Source of the DNA: Alphaproteobacteria bacterium
Lineage (GTDB): Bacteria > Pseudomonadota > Alphaproteobacteria > Ferrovibrionales > Ferrovibrionaceae
Length of the DNA stretch: 44,844 nt
Assembly (NCBI GenBank): GCA_018336035.1
Contig: JAGXRD010000117.1
Span: 1-44,844 of the forward strand
Direction of reading: 5' to 3'
The notes beneath the pieces are model-generated. The model was not told the DNA's origin. It searched no databases and saw only the letters and a list, made by a program, of their open reading frames with translations. A program made the position numbers and the translations under genes. Numbering within the stretch: the first letter of the stretch is position 1; each line of letters begins with the position of its first letter. Below, piece after piece: positions 33,575-41,983 of this stretch.

Positions 33575-35710
33575 ATGTCGGAGTCCAAGAAAAAGAAGAT
33601 TGCTATTCTGGGCGGCGGCGTGGCCGCACTCACCAGCGCCTTCTATCTCGCCTCGCGGCCGGGTGCCGCCGATATGTACGACATCACCGTCTATTCAATC
33701 GGCTGGCGACTGGGCGGCAAATGCGCCACCGGCCGCAATCCCGACTTCGGACAGCGCATCGAGGAGCATGGCATCCACGGCTTCCTCGGCTCGTATTACA
33801 ACACCCTGTCGATGATGACCGAGTGCTACGATATGCTCGGCCGGCCCGCGGGGCAGCCGCTGGCCACCTTCCAGGAGGCTTTCTATCCGGTCGACAGCAT
33901 CCTGTGCTGGGAGTTCCGCAACTATGGCTGGGTGAACTGGCCGATCAATGTGCCGCGCAACTCGCTGGAGCCGTGGGATCCGACGTCGATGCCGACGCTG
34001 CAGCACTGGATCACGGCCATTGTCAAATTCCTCAACCATTTCGCCGACCAGCATCCGGCTGGGTCGACGTTTATGGAGAATATCCAGCTGAAGGCCGCCG
34101 GCGTCATGCTGAAGGGCCTGAGTGCCCATATGGAGGCGATGGCGCGCGGCGATATAGGCCCGCTGCAGAAGGGCATCGAGCAGTTCCTCGATGTCTTCAA
34201 GAAGTCGGCAGAAAATCTGATCGTCAACAACGACCCATTGCGCCATCTCTACATCACGATCGATTACTTCCTCACGATGCTGCGCGGCATCCTGGCCGAT
34301 GACGTGCTGAACAAGGGTTTCGATTTCCTCGACGACGAGAATTTCTCTGACTGGTTCGCCCGCCATGGCGGCTCGATGTTGATGATCTCGTCGCCGCTCA
34401 GCCTTAACACGCCGAATCTGTCGTATCAGTATCCCGATGGCGACACGACACGACCGCCCCAGATGGCAGCTGGCGCCTATCTGCACTGGACCCTGCGCGA
34501 ATTCGCCTATCTCGGCTCCTTCGGCTGGCTGTTCGCCGCCGGTACCGGCGATACCGTGGTGGCGCCGCTGTATCAGGTGCTGAAGCGGCTTGGCGTGAAA
34601 TTCGAGTTGTTCCACAAGGTGCGCGAGATCACCGCCATGCCGGACGGCAAAGGCGTAGATGAAGTGGTGTTCGATATCCAGGCCACGCTGAAGGATCCGG
34701 CCGCGGGTTATGAACCCCTGATCGACCTGCCGCTCAAGGCCTATGGCGGCAAGACGCTGCCGGTTTGGCCGGACCGCCCGCTTTATGACCAGCTGGTGCA
34801 GGGCGAGGCGATGAAGGCCGCCAAGGTGGATCTCGAAAGCTACTGGACGCCATGGCAGCCGGTCGCCGAGAAGCGCCTCAAGGTCGGCCGCGAGGCGGAT
34901 ATCGTGATCTGCGCCATTTCCATCGGCGCGCTGCCGATCCTGGCGCCGCAGCTGATGCAGGCCAATCCGAAATGGCCGCCGATGGTCGACAAGATCAAGA
35001 CTGTGCAGACCCAGACGCTGCAGATCTGGATGAACCGCACGCTCAAGGATATGGGCCTGCCTTTCGAGTATAAGAACTATGACCGTCTGATCGGCGCCAC
35101 CTTCGTCAACCCGATCGATGGCGTGGCTGATTTCACCGACCTGATTCCGGTGGAGGACTGGCCGGAAGATCACATGCCGAAATCGCTTCTGTATTTCTCG
35201 GGCGCGGCACCGCAATACGATACGCAGCCACCGTTCAGCGATCACGACTATCCCGTGCGTGAAAAGGCCCGCGTGAAGGCGCAGGCGCAGCAGTATCTGC
35301 AGGCCTGCATGGGTGCGCTGCTGCCGAAATCCACCACCAATGCCGTAAATCCGCCGGGCGACATGATCGGCTTCGATTTCAGCCAGCTGGTCTGCCCCTA
35401 CGACGATGCCGCGACGCTGGGTGTCGCGCGGCTGGGCCAGCAGTTCTGGAAGCCGAATATCGATCCGACCGAGCGCTATGTCACCTCGCCGCCGGGCAGC
35501 ACCAAGTATCGCCTCAAGGCCTGGGAGTCCGGCTTCGCAAATCTGGTGATCGCTGGCGACTGGATTTACACTGGGCTGAATGTCGGTAGCTTCGAGGGCG
35601 CCTGCATGGGCGGCAAGCTCGCCGTGCATGCAGTCGATCCGGCGGCGATGCCGCTCGACAAGGTCTATGGCTACCCGCTCAACATGGGGCCAAAAGCGGA
35701 GAATCTGTAA
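33575..35710 (+). CDS. Large FAD-dependent oxidoreductase, phytoene-desaturase/amine-oxidase-like
   Basis: The 711-residue protein starts with a lysine-rich tip and the dinucleotide-binding motif IAILGGGVAALTSAFYLA, then the FAD-family element GWRLGGKCATGRN and EEHGIHGFLGSYYN, matching the R-x-G-G and H-G-F-H-like blocks of carotenoid desaturases and hydroxysqualene dehydroxylases. The C-terminus has NLVIAGDWIYTGLNVGSFEGACMGGKLA, the family's closing FAD-binding block. The middle 400 residues are much longer than in those enzymes (usually 420-520 in total) and are not recognised. No signal peptide is seen. It probably oxidises or desaturates a hydrophobic substrate at the membrane. Three bases separate it from the peptidase gene. 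No carotenoid or hopanoid genes are nearby, so the substrate is open. Confidence 0.85.
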   Translation: MSESKKKKIAILGGGVAALTSAFYLASRPGAADMYDITVYSIGWRLGGKCATGRNPDFGQRIEEHGIHGFLGSYYNTLSMMTECYDMLGRPAGQPLATFQEAFYPVDSILCWEFRNYGWVNWPINVPRNSLEPWDPTSMPTLQHWITAIVKFLNHFADQHPAGSTFMENIQLKAAGVMLKGLSAHMEAMARGDIGPLQKGIEQFLDVFKKSAENLIVNNDPLRHLYITIDYFLTMLRGILADDVLNKGFDFLDDENFSDWFARHGGSMLMISSPLSLNTPNLSYQYPDGDTTRPPQMAAGAYLHWTLREFAYLGSFGWLFAAGTGDTVVAPLYQVLKRLGVKFELFHKVREITAMPDGKGVDEVVFDIQATLKDPAAGYEPLIDLPLKAYGGKTLPVWPDRPLYDQLVQGEAMKAAKVDLESYWTPWQPVAEKRLKVGREADIVICAISIGALPILAPQLMQANPKWPPMVDKIKTVQTQTLQIWMNRTLKDMGLPFEYKNYDRLIGATFVNPIDGVADFTDLIPVEDWPEDHMPKSLLYFSGAAPQYDTQPPFSDHDYPVREKARVKAQAQQYLQACMGALLPKSTTNAVNPPGDMIGFDFSQLVCPYDDAATLGVARLGQQFWKPNIDPTERYVTSPPGSTKYRLKAWESGFANLVIAGDWIYTGLNVGSFEGACMGGKLAVHAVDPAAMPLDKVYGYPLNMGPKAENL

Positions 35711-35713
35711 TTC

Positions 35714-36739
35714 ATGGGAAAAGTCGGGCCGCTCAATCTTCTGACTGACGTGCCCGGCCTTCTGGTCGGCCATGTTGCCGATGCAGGCCTGCGTTCGGGC
35801 GTGACGGTCGTGTTGCCGGAACGACGCACGGTCTGTTCGGTCGATGTGCGGGGCGGCGGCTCCGGTACCCGGGAAACCGATCTCCTGCGCCCGGAAGCCA
35901 CTGCGCAGGCGGTGGATGCGATCTGCCTCTCGGGCGGCTCGGCCTTTGGTCTGGATGCGGCGTCTGGCGTGATGCACTGGCTGGCCGCGCGCAAACGCGG
36001 CGTGGATGTGCGCGGCCATATCGTCCCCATCGTTCCTGCTGCCATACTCTTCGATTTGCACAATGGCGGCGCCAAGGACTGGGGCGCCGAACCGCCATAC
36101 CGTCGCCTTGGCCTGCAGGCCTGCGATGCCGCCGCCACCGGCGCATTTCGGCTCGGCAATGTCGGCGCTGGCTACGGCGCCATGGCCGGCCTGATCAAGG
36201 GCGGGCTGGGCAGTGCATCCTGGGTGGAGCAGGATGGCCTGGTGGTGGCTGCAATGGTGGCGGTCAATTCCGTCGGCAGTGTACTCACCCCCGGCAACCG
36301 CAGTTTCTGGGCGGCGCCCTTCGAGCAGGATGGCGAATTCGGCGGGCTGCCCTTTGCCACAAATGGCGTCGATCTGGGGCTGGCGAGGGAGTCCCGCATC
36401 GCCGGCCCCGCGGCAGGCAGCCATACCTGCATCGGCGTGATCGCCACCAATGCCGCGCTCGACAAAACGAGTTTGCGGCACGTTTTAGCCATGGCGCATG
36501 ATGGCCTGGCGCGCGCCGTCCGGCCGGTCCACACGCCCTTCGATGGCGATACGCTCTTTGCCCTCGCCACGGCAACGTGGCAGGATACATCAGGCGCGGA
36601 TCGGTCCTGGCTGATATCCAGGGTCGGCAGCATCGCCGCCGACTGCGTCGCCCGTGCGGTGGCGCGCGGCGTCTGGGCCGCAGAACCGCTGGGGCAGCTG
36701 CAATCTGCCCGCGAGGTTCTGGCGGCGGGAAAATTCTGA
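35714..36739 (+). CDS. P1-family (DmpA/NylC-like) Ntn peptidase
   Basis: The 341-residue protein belongs to the self-processing P1 family of aminopeptidases and amidohydrolases. Family blocks are LLTDVPGLLVGHVADA at the start, SVDVRGGGSGTRETDLL, ICLSGGSAFGLDAASGVMHWL, GNVGAGYGAMAGLIKGGLG and the closing AMAHDGLARAVRPVHTPFDGDTLFALAT. The autocleavage site is expected at the AAGSHTCIGVIAT segment, where T238 aligns with the N-terminal nucleophile threonine of NylC-type enzymes. The residue before it is histidine, not the asparagine of NylC. It is three bases after the oxidoreductase gene and 11 before a peptide-binding protein gene, which suggests it acts on an amide or peptide taken up or made by this locus. 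Confidence 0.88.
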   Translation: MGKVGPLNLLTDVPGLLVGHVADAGLRSGVTVVLPERRTVCSVDVRGGGSGTRETDLLRPEATAQAVDAICLSGGSAFGLDAASGVMHWLAARKRGVDVRGHIVPIVPAAILFDLHNGGAKDWGAEPPYRRLGLQACDAAATGAFRLGNVGAGYGAMAGLIKGGLGSASWVEQDGLVVAAMVAVNSVGSVLTPGNRSFWAAPFEQDGEFGGLPFATNGVDLGLARESRIAGPAAGSHTCIGVIATNAALDKTSLRHVLAMAHDGLARAVRPVHTPFDGDTLFALATATWQDTSGADRSWLISRVGSIAADCVARAVARGVWAAEPLGQLQSAREVLAAGKF

Positions 36740-36750
36740 AGGAGGGAAGC

Positions 36751-38235
36751 ATGCAGGGTTGGAAACTTTTCGCAGCCGCATTGGGGGTGACGGCGGCGTC
36801 GCTTGCCGGTGGCCAGGCCATCGCGCAGGCCAAGAACTCGCTGGTGATGGCGATGACGCTGGAGCCGCCGGGCCTCGATCCCACCATTGCACCGGCCGCC
36901 GCCATCGGCGAAGTGGTGCATTACAATATCTTCGAGGGTCTGACCAAGATCGCCGAGAATGGCGAGGTTCAGCCGCTGCTGGCCGACAGCTGGACTGTTG
37001 CGCCGGATATGAAAAGCTTCACCTTCAAGCTGAAGTCCGGCGTCAAGTTCAACGACGGTACGACGTTTGACTCTGCCGACGTGAAATTCTCGTTTGAGAA
37101 ATATGCCGGCGAGAAGAGCACCAACAAGCGCAAAGCGGTGTTCGCGAATATTGCTTCGATCGTGACGCCCGATGCGCAGACCGTGACGATTGCGCTGAAG
37201 AACCCGGATCCGATCTTCCTGTTCAATCTCGGCGAAAATACTGCCGTGATCACGGCGCCGGAATCGAGCGATACCAATGCGACTAAGCCGGTTGGCACCG
37301 GTCCCTACAAGCTGGAAAACTGGGTGAAGGGCGATTCGGTCACGCTGGTCGCCAACGACACCTATCGCAACGCCAGCGCCGTAAAGATCAAGACGGTGAA
37401 AATCCGCTTCATGGCGGCGGATGCCATGGTTACTGCGATGCGTGCGGGCGACCTGGACGCGGTGCCGATCGGCATCACTGGCGAGAATGTGCGTGAGTTC
37501 GAGAAGGACAAGCGTTTCAAGGTGACGGCTGGCTCGACCGAGGGCGAGACGATGCTGGTCATCAACAACAAGCGCAAGCCGTTCGACGACGTGCGCGTGC
37601 GTCGGGCGCTGACGCACGCAATCGACCGTGACGCAGTGATCGAAGTCGCTTCGGCCGGTTACGGCAAGCGGATCGGCAGCCATTTCCCGCCGCATGATCC
37701 TGCCTATGTCGACCTGACCAAGCAGTATCCCTATGATCCCGCCAAGGCCAAGGCACTGCTGAAGGAAGCCGGCGTCAACAACCTCGAAGTCACCCTGCGC
37801 CTGCCGCCGCCGCCCTATGCGCGGCCGGTGGGCGAGGCGGTGCAGGCCATGCTCAGCCAGGTCGGCATCAACGCCAAGATCGAGAATGTCGAATGGGCGC
37901 AGTGGCTCGACGGCACCTTCAAGAACAAGAATTTCGACCTGACAGTGATCAGCCATGTCGAGCCGAATGACTTCGTGAAATATGCAGAGCCGGAATATTA
38001 CTACCAGTACGACAACCAGAAGGCCAAAGACCTGATCGCCAAGATCAACTCGACCCTGGACAAGGCCGAGCGCACCAAGGCGCTGCAAGACCTGCAGCGC
38101 CTGCTGGCCGACGATGCGGTGAATGTCTACCTCTATAACCTGCCGCGTCTGGGCGTGTACAAGCCGGGCCTGACGGGCTTCTGGGTGAATGCGCCGATCT
38201 TCGTCAACGACCTGACGGCGGTCTCCTGGCAGTGA
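36751..38235 (+). CDS. Periplasmic substrate-binding protein, dipeptide/oligopeptide type, without own permeases
   Basis: The 494-residue protein has a clear signal peptide (MQGWKLFAAALGVTAASLAG ... AIAQA, cleavage about residue 26), then SBP_bac_5 landmarks LEPPGLDPTIAP, YNIFEGLTKIAENGEVQPLL, FKLKSGVKFNDGTTFDSADV and VRRALTHAIDRDAVIEVA. The length is close to DppA. The ATG at 36751 follows GGAGGG closely; upstream in-frame codons lie inside the peptidase gene. No permease or ATPase gene follows, since a strong terminator comes 25 bases after the stop. It may feed the Opp-type membrane complex encoded at 16984-22995, which would then have two binding proteins. That sharing is inferred only from position. 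Confidence 0.93.
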   Translation: MQGWKLFAAALGVTAASLAGGQAIAQAKNSLVMAMTLEPPGLDPTIAPAAAIGEVVHYNIFEGLTKIAENGEVQPLLADSWTVAPDMKSFTFKLKSGVKFNDGTTFDSADVKFSFEKYAGEKSTNKRKAVFANIASIVTPDAQTVTIALKNPDPIFLFNLGENTAVITAPESSDTNATKPVGTGPYKLENWVKGDSVTLVANDTYRNASAVKIKTVKIRFMAADAMVTAMRAGDLDAVPIGITGENVREFEKDKRFKVTAGSTEGETMLVINNKRKPFDDVRVRRALTHAIDRDAVIEVASAGYGKRIGSHFPPHDPAYVDLTKQYPYDPAKAKALLKEAGVNNLEVTLRLPPPPYARPVGEAVQAMLSQVGINAKIENVEWAQWLDGTFKNKNFDLTVISHVEPNDFVKYAEPEYYYQYDNQKAKDLIAKINSTLDKAERTKALQDLQRLLADDAVNVYLYNLPRLGVYKPGLTGFWVNAPIFVNDLTAVSWQ

Positions 38236-38256
38236 TGCCGGAAGGTCTCGGCCTCA

Positions 38257-38290
38257 AAGAAAAAGCCCGGCTGAAAAGCCGGGCTTTTTT
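38257..38290 (+). terminator. Strong bidirectional intrinsic terminator
   Basis: AAAAGCCCGGC (38261-38271) pairs perfectly with GCCGGGCTTTT (38278-38288) around TGAAAA, with T residues on to 38290. The A-rich left flank gives a T tract on the minus strand as well, so it ends both the plus-strand operon and the convergent lipoprotein gene (stop at 38312). Confidence 0.95.
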
Positions 38291-38311
38291 ACTGCGCTAG
38301 AGGCGAGCAGT

Positions 38312-39520
38312 TTAGCGGACGAAGACCTGAACTTCGTTGGCACCGGCCTGGCCTGTGCCGCCGGCCGAGACATTCACACGGCTGCTTGGCAGGCCCATAT
38401 CGGCTAGCGAACGAACCACACGATCCGCATTACGGCGGGCCTGGTTCTGGTTGCTGGCGGTCTGCGCCTGGGTGCCGCCAGCGGCGACTGCCACCACGTC
38501 GAACACGGCATTCGGCTTGCGGGCCAGGGCCTGCGACACGGCATTGTACAGCGCCTGCTGGTAAGGCACGTCGGCGCGGTCGAAGCGGATCACCACCAGC
38601 GGTGTGCGGCCACCAGCGGTAAAGGGCGCCGCAGCGGCATCGGCAGCGGCAAACTGCTGCGAACCGGCATAGAAGTTGGCACGGTTGCCGAGGCCCGGGC
38701 CGAGCAGTTCGCCCTGCTTGATGGCAGCCGACAGCGTGGTCAGGTTGGCGCGCTCGGCGCCGATGTAGTTGGTCTGGCGCGCGACGTCGGTGCTCAGTTC
38801 GCCGAGCAGGCGGTCGATCAGCACCACGGTCTTCGAGGTCTCGTCTTCCAGCACCGAGAGCTGGCGATGATCTTCGTCGATGGCGCCCTGCAGGCTGTAA
38901 GTCGACTTGATCGACTGCAGCAGGTAGGTCGACATGGCGGAATCGGCGGCGACCTGGTTGGCCAGGTTGCTCAGGCTGCCGACATCAGCGGCCATGCGGT
39001 CGAGATCTGTCTGCGCCTGGGTCCACTGGCTGACCAGGATCGGGTTGCCCGGCGTGGTGCCCATCTGCAGGCGGGTCGACACCGCCGCGACGGTGCCGTG
39101 ATAGCGCTGCGAGTTCTGCGTCGCGCTGGTGCGCACGGCCTGCAGCTGCTGGTTACGCTGGGTGACCTGCTGCTGGAGCTGCGACAGCTCACCGCGCATC
39201 TGCTGCACCTTCTGGCCGACGAAAGTGCCGGTCGAGGGGGCCTGGGTCACGCCCGGAACCACGAAATTGGTGTTGCCCATGCTGGGCTGGGCCTGGGACG
39301 TGGCCGGGCCAAGGGTCGGATTCGGATTGGCTTCCGCGGCCGAAGCCGGGATTTGCTGGCGCATGACCGGCTGGGTGCCAGCCGGATCGGCCGCCGTCAG
39401 CGAAGGCCAGAGTTCGTCGTTGACGTAAGAGCAGCCCGACAGCAGCAGGGCGAGAGTAAGGGTGCTCGCCGAAGCCAGAATTCGGCGCTTATACGCCGGA
39501 TTACGAACTGGATGTGCCAT
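38312..39520 (-). CDS. Outer-membrane lipoprotein with coiled coil and OmpA-like C-terminal domain
   Basis: The 402-residue protein has a basic N-terminus and a lipoprotein signal peptide ending in the lipobox LLLSGC, with C30 as the lipidated residue. After a proline/glutamine-rich linker comes a coiled-coil region (about 105-140, VQQMRGELSQLQQQVTQRNQ), then a long helical part with ISTDVARQTNYIGAERANL-like heptads. The C-terminal 100 residues resemble an OmpA-type peptidoglycan-binding domain: LVVIRFDRADVPYQQALYNA, NQARRNADRVVRSLADMGLP and VNVSAGG. One of the usual aspartates of OmpA (in the TD..G position) is not obvious. It stands alone between two convergent or divergent units and shares the terminator at 38257-38290. 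It is probably a cell-envelope tether. Confidence 0.87.
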   Translation of the reverse strand: MAHPVRNPAYKRRILASASTLTLALLLSGCSYVNDELWPSLTAADPAGTQPVMRQQIPASAAEANPNPTLGPATSQAQPSMGNTNFVVPGVTQAPSTGTFVGQKVQQMRGELSQLQQQVTQRNQQLQAVRTSATQNSQRYHGTVAAVSTRLQMGTTPGNPILVSQWTQAQTDLDRMAADVGSLSNLANQVAADSAMSTYLLQSIKSTYSLQGAIDEDHRQLSVLEDETSKTVVLIDRLLGELSTDVARQTNYIGAERANLTTLSAAIKQGELLGPGLGNRANFYAGSQQFAAADAAAAPFTAGGRTPLVVIRFDRADVPYQQALYNAVSQALARKPNAVFDVVAVAAGGTQAQTASNQNQARRNADRVVRSLADMGLPSSRVNVSAGGTGQAGANEVQVFVR

Positions 39521-39777
39521 GCCGCGCGGTCTCGCGTTAATTGTTCAGACGTATGCTGGCCTGGTAGGGCCCCCCGCCGCAGACTCAGCCTTCCGGCAAC
39601 TACCGTGGCGAACCTTCTGCAGACAGCGGCATTCTAGGGGTCGGCATACCTGCCCGCAAGCGTCATCTGCCTGTAGAATCCGAGGCTTGCACGGTAGGGC
39701 AGTATTCCGGGCGTGGGCCTTGCGCGGTCCCGGTGAATTGAGTAGGTTCCGCCCCCGTTGCGGTACCCGTGACGTGT

Positions 39778-39854
39778 GCGCTCGTAGCTCAGCTGGATAG
39801 AGCACCAGACTACGAATCTGGGGGTCAGGAGTTCGAATCTCTTCGAGCGCACCA
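39778..39854 (+). tRNA. tRNA-Arg (ACG anticodon)
   Basis: The 77 bases fold as a full tRNA. The acceptor GCGCTCG pairs perfectly with CGAGCGC, the D arm is TAGCTCAGCTGGATAGAGC, and the anticodon stem CCAGA/TCTGG holds the loop CTACGAA (anticodon ACG at 39812-39814). The T loop has TTCGAAT, and CCA is encoded. The first anticodon base would be edited to inosine by TadA to read CGU, CGC and CGA. Confidence 0.96.
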
Positions 39855-39902
39855 TTTTCCCAATAATATAGACATTCCAGCCGTGCCCTGCGGCCCCATG
39901 CG

Positions 39903-39942
39903 CGGACTTTGTCCGGGATTCCTCGCGGGAATCCGATTCCCG
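39903..39942. repeat. Overlapping inverted repeats after tRNA-Arg
   Basis: CGGAC-TTT-GTCCG (39903-39915) is followed by GGATTCC-TCGCG-GGAATCC (39916-39934). The second arm also belongs to the palindrome CGGGAATC-C-GATTCCCG (39926-39942). The last two structures exclude each other. There is no T tract. This could be a 3' processing or weak termination signal for the tRNA, or a binding site. The rest of the gap to 39972 shows nothing else. Confidence 0.45.
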
Positions 39943-39972
39943 GCCGCCAGTTGAACGTAGGGAAACGTCGGC

Positions 39973-40908
39973 TCAAATCCTGGCCTTGGCGCCCAGCGTC
40001 TTGGCTGCCCGGGTCAGGCTTTCGATCAGCCGCGCCACGGGCGGCGAGGGCGGGTGCAGCTTTGAATAATAGATGCAGGTTCGCAGCATGATTCGCGGCC
40101 TGAACGGGCGGGCGACCAGGCCCGGAAAGATATCCTGCGCCAGCATCAGCGGGTTCATCAGCCCGATCCCGACGCCCTGCTGAACCAGGCTGCAAACGCC
40201 GACGGCGTTGGCCGCCACGATCGGCGTGCGATAGGAGACACCGCTTTGCTGGAACGCGGCCGCGATCAGATGGGTGGTGGCGGAGTCGGCCGGCAGACCG
40301 ATCATGGTTTCCTGCGAAAGATCTGCGGGCTGCACGACGCTGGCGCGCGCCAGCTTGTGTTTCGTGGGTACCATCGCAACCAGCCATGTCTCGCACAGAT
40401 CCTGCACGGTGCAGAGTTGCATGATGCGCGGATCGATGTCGCGGACCAGCGGCGTGCCGACGCCGATATCGACCTCGTTGCCGGCAACTTTCTCCAGCAG
40501 CGCATGCGTATTCTCGATCTGCATCTCGATGCGTATTTCAGGCCATCGATCATGGAAGTCGGCGATTGCCATCGGCAGCAGCGAAACCAGCGCCGGGCCA
40601 GCTGTGCCCACCACGATGCGACCGATTTCCCCGCCGCGCAGTTCGAGCGTGATCTGGCGCGCGCGATCCAGTTGCTCGACCGCGCGCTGGGCAAACGGCA
40701 TCAGGCGCTCGGCCTCGGAGGTGGGAATCAGTCGGCCGTTCGAGTGGCGGAACAGCGTCAGCCCTGACTCGCGCTCAAGTGTTTTCAGACTTTTGCTGAT
40801 CGCGGCGACGGTAATGCCCATCTTGTCGGCAGCTTCGGCCATGTTCCGGCTCAGGATCATGGTGAGAAAAATCTCGAAATGACGCGTGGTTATGGCCGTC
40901 GGCAGCAT
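39973..40908 (-). CDS. LysR-family transcriptional regulator
   Basis: The 311-residue protein has the LysR winged helix-turn-helix at residues 8-66 (RHFEIFLTMILSRNMAEAAD, then MGITVAAISKSLKTLERESG and LTLFRHSNGRLIPT). The effector domain starts near residue 92 (IGRIVVGTAGPALVSLLPMA). A tract with DIGVGTPLVRDIDPRI and the later VCSLVQQGVGIGLMNPLM are the usual ligand-cleft elements. Divergent placement next to the bicupin gene (115-base gap) is the classic LysR target arrangement, and a T-N11-A inverted repeat lies in that gap. It most likely controls the bicupin-hydrolase pair and itself. The inducer is unknown. Confidence 0.94.
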   Translation of the reverse strand: MLPTAITTRHFEIFLTMILSRNMAEAADKMGITVAAISKSLKTLERESGLTLFRHSNGRLIPTSEAERLMPFAQRAVEQLDRARQITLELRGGEIGRIVVGTAGPALVSLLPMAIADFHDRWPEIRIEMQIENTHALLEKVAGNEVDIGVGTPLVRDIDPRIMQLCTVQDLCETWLVAMVPTKHKLARASVVQPADLSQETMIGLPADSATTHLIAAAFQQSGVSYRTPIVAANAVGVCSLVQQGVGIGLMNPLMLAQDIFPGLVARPFRPRIMLRTCIYYSKLHPPSPPVARLIESLTRAAKTLGAKARI

Positions 40909-40928
40909 GATCCGCGATCCGGATGAGA

Positions 40929-40947
40929 ACTTAACCTAAAGTTAAGT
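40929..40947. promoter_or_regulatory. Candidate LysR operator
   Basis: ACTTAAC (40929-40935) and GTTAAGT (40941-40947) form a perfect inverted repeat with a five-base spacer and contain a T-N11-A core (40932 to 40944), the LysR recognition form. It lies 21 bases upstream of the LysR start and 77 bases before the bicupin start, in a locally AT-rich stretch. Confidence 0.6.
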
Positions 40948-41023
40948 CTATTTTTCTTGAGGTTGCAACGGCATTGCCGTCTCATACGACCTCAGTCGCT
41001 GATCTCGCGGAAGGGAAAACCAG

Positions 41024-41983
41024 ATGTCTGCAGCCAACCTTGCACAGACCCCGTCGGCCGATCTGGCCGAACAGATGCAGGCTTACATCGGGCGTTACAC
41101 CGAAAAGACCTTCGACTGGGATGCCTTCCCCGGCAGTCGCGGCTATCCGGATCTGGAGCGTGCGCAACTGCGCTACGTCGGCGGCGGCGGTTCGCCGAAG
41201 GCAAATGACCCCGCCACGCTGAAGGCCGAGAACTTTACCTTCAGCTTGGTGCATCAGCCGGTCGGCAAGTTTGCCGCCTCGCATGCCCACGAGGTCGTCG
41301 AGCATTTCTTCGTCGTGCAGGGCGTGCTCACCATCGGCTGGGTCTGGGATGATGAAGTGATCGAGGTGAAGCTCGGTCCGAAAGACCTGGTGCTGAACAA
41401 GACGGGACGCCCGCACGGCTTTCGCAATGACGGAGTCGAGCCGACCCTGATGCAGATCACGGTGGGCAGCGGCAAGCCGGAGCCGCCGGTCTATGTCTGT
41501 CATCCCAAGAACAAGGATCTGGAACTGGCGCGCCGCTTCGGTGCCGGCAGCCCGGAGAAAGTCCATGCCTTCCGCCCGGACAGCACCGATCCGCGCCACC
41601 GCGAACTGGCCAAATACGTGATGCGCTACCGCGACCGTGTACCGGTCTGGGACACGGTCGGCTTCGCCCGCATGACCTATATCGGCGAGAATGCCGCGCC
41701 GCCGCAGCGCTACCGGATGGATCTGATCCACCTGCCGCGCGGTGTCGCCGTGCAACCCTACAGTCGCGATGTGGAGGATGTGTATTTCGTGCTCGAAGGC
41801 GCGATCACGGTGGGATGGGAAGAAAACGGCCAGGTGGTGGAGCGTCGTCTGGGTGCGCGCGACCTGATCTTCAATCCGGCCGGCCGCGCGCATTACTTCC
41901 GCAATGACGGTGCCACGGATGCGCAATTCTCCATGGTGGTCGGCTCGCCGCAGCCGGAAACCGTGAGCTTCAAAGCCGCATGA
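41024..41983 (+). CDS. Bicupin protein with one intact metal site
   Basis: The 319-residue protein holds two cupin barrels. In the first, the metal ligands H87, H89, E93 (SHAHEVVEHFFVVQG) and H131 (KTGRPHGFRNDG) are all present. In the second, the equivalent first motif reads QPYSRDVEDVYFVLEG, with both leading histidines lost, and the second motif NPAGRAHYFRND keeps its histidine. So only the N-terminal half should bind metal. Bicupins of this kind include aromatic-ring dioxygenases and acid isomerases, but the exact activity is not clear. It follows the LysR gene divergently and its stop overlaps the hydrolase start (ATGA), so the two enzymes probably act in one catabolic route. Confidence 0.86.
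   Translation: MSAANLAQTPSADLAEQMQAYIGRYTEKTFDWDAFPGSRGYPDLERAQLRYVGGGGSPKANDPATLKAENFTFSLVHQPVGKFAASHAHEVVEHFFVVQGVLTIGWVWDDEVIEVKLGPKDLVLNKTGRPHGFRNDGVEPTLMQITVGSGKPEPPVYVCHPKNKDLELARRFGAGSPEKVHAFRPDSTDPRHRELAKYVMRYRDRVPVWDTVGFARMTYIGENAAPPQRYRMDLIHLPRGVAVQPYSRDVEDVYFVLEGAITVGWEENGQVVERRLGARDLIFNPAGRAHYFRNDGATDAQFSMVVGSPQPETVSFKAA

Noticed and set aside
33695-36481. Open frame of 928 codons on the minus strand opposite the oxidoreductase and peptidase genes
   Set aside because: It covers two genes with clear family motifs and shows none of its own.
39634-39954. Short frames on both strands over tRNA-Arg, giving peptides such as MVRSKRFELLTPRF and VAQLDRAPDYESGGQEFESL
   Set aside because: These are well-known false proteins produced by translating tRNA-Arg genes; the bases are explained by the tRNA.
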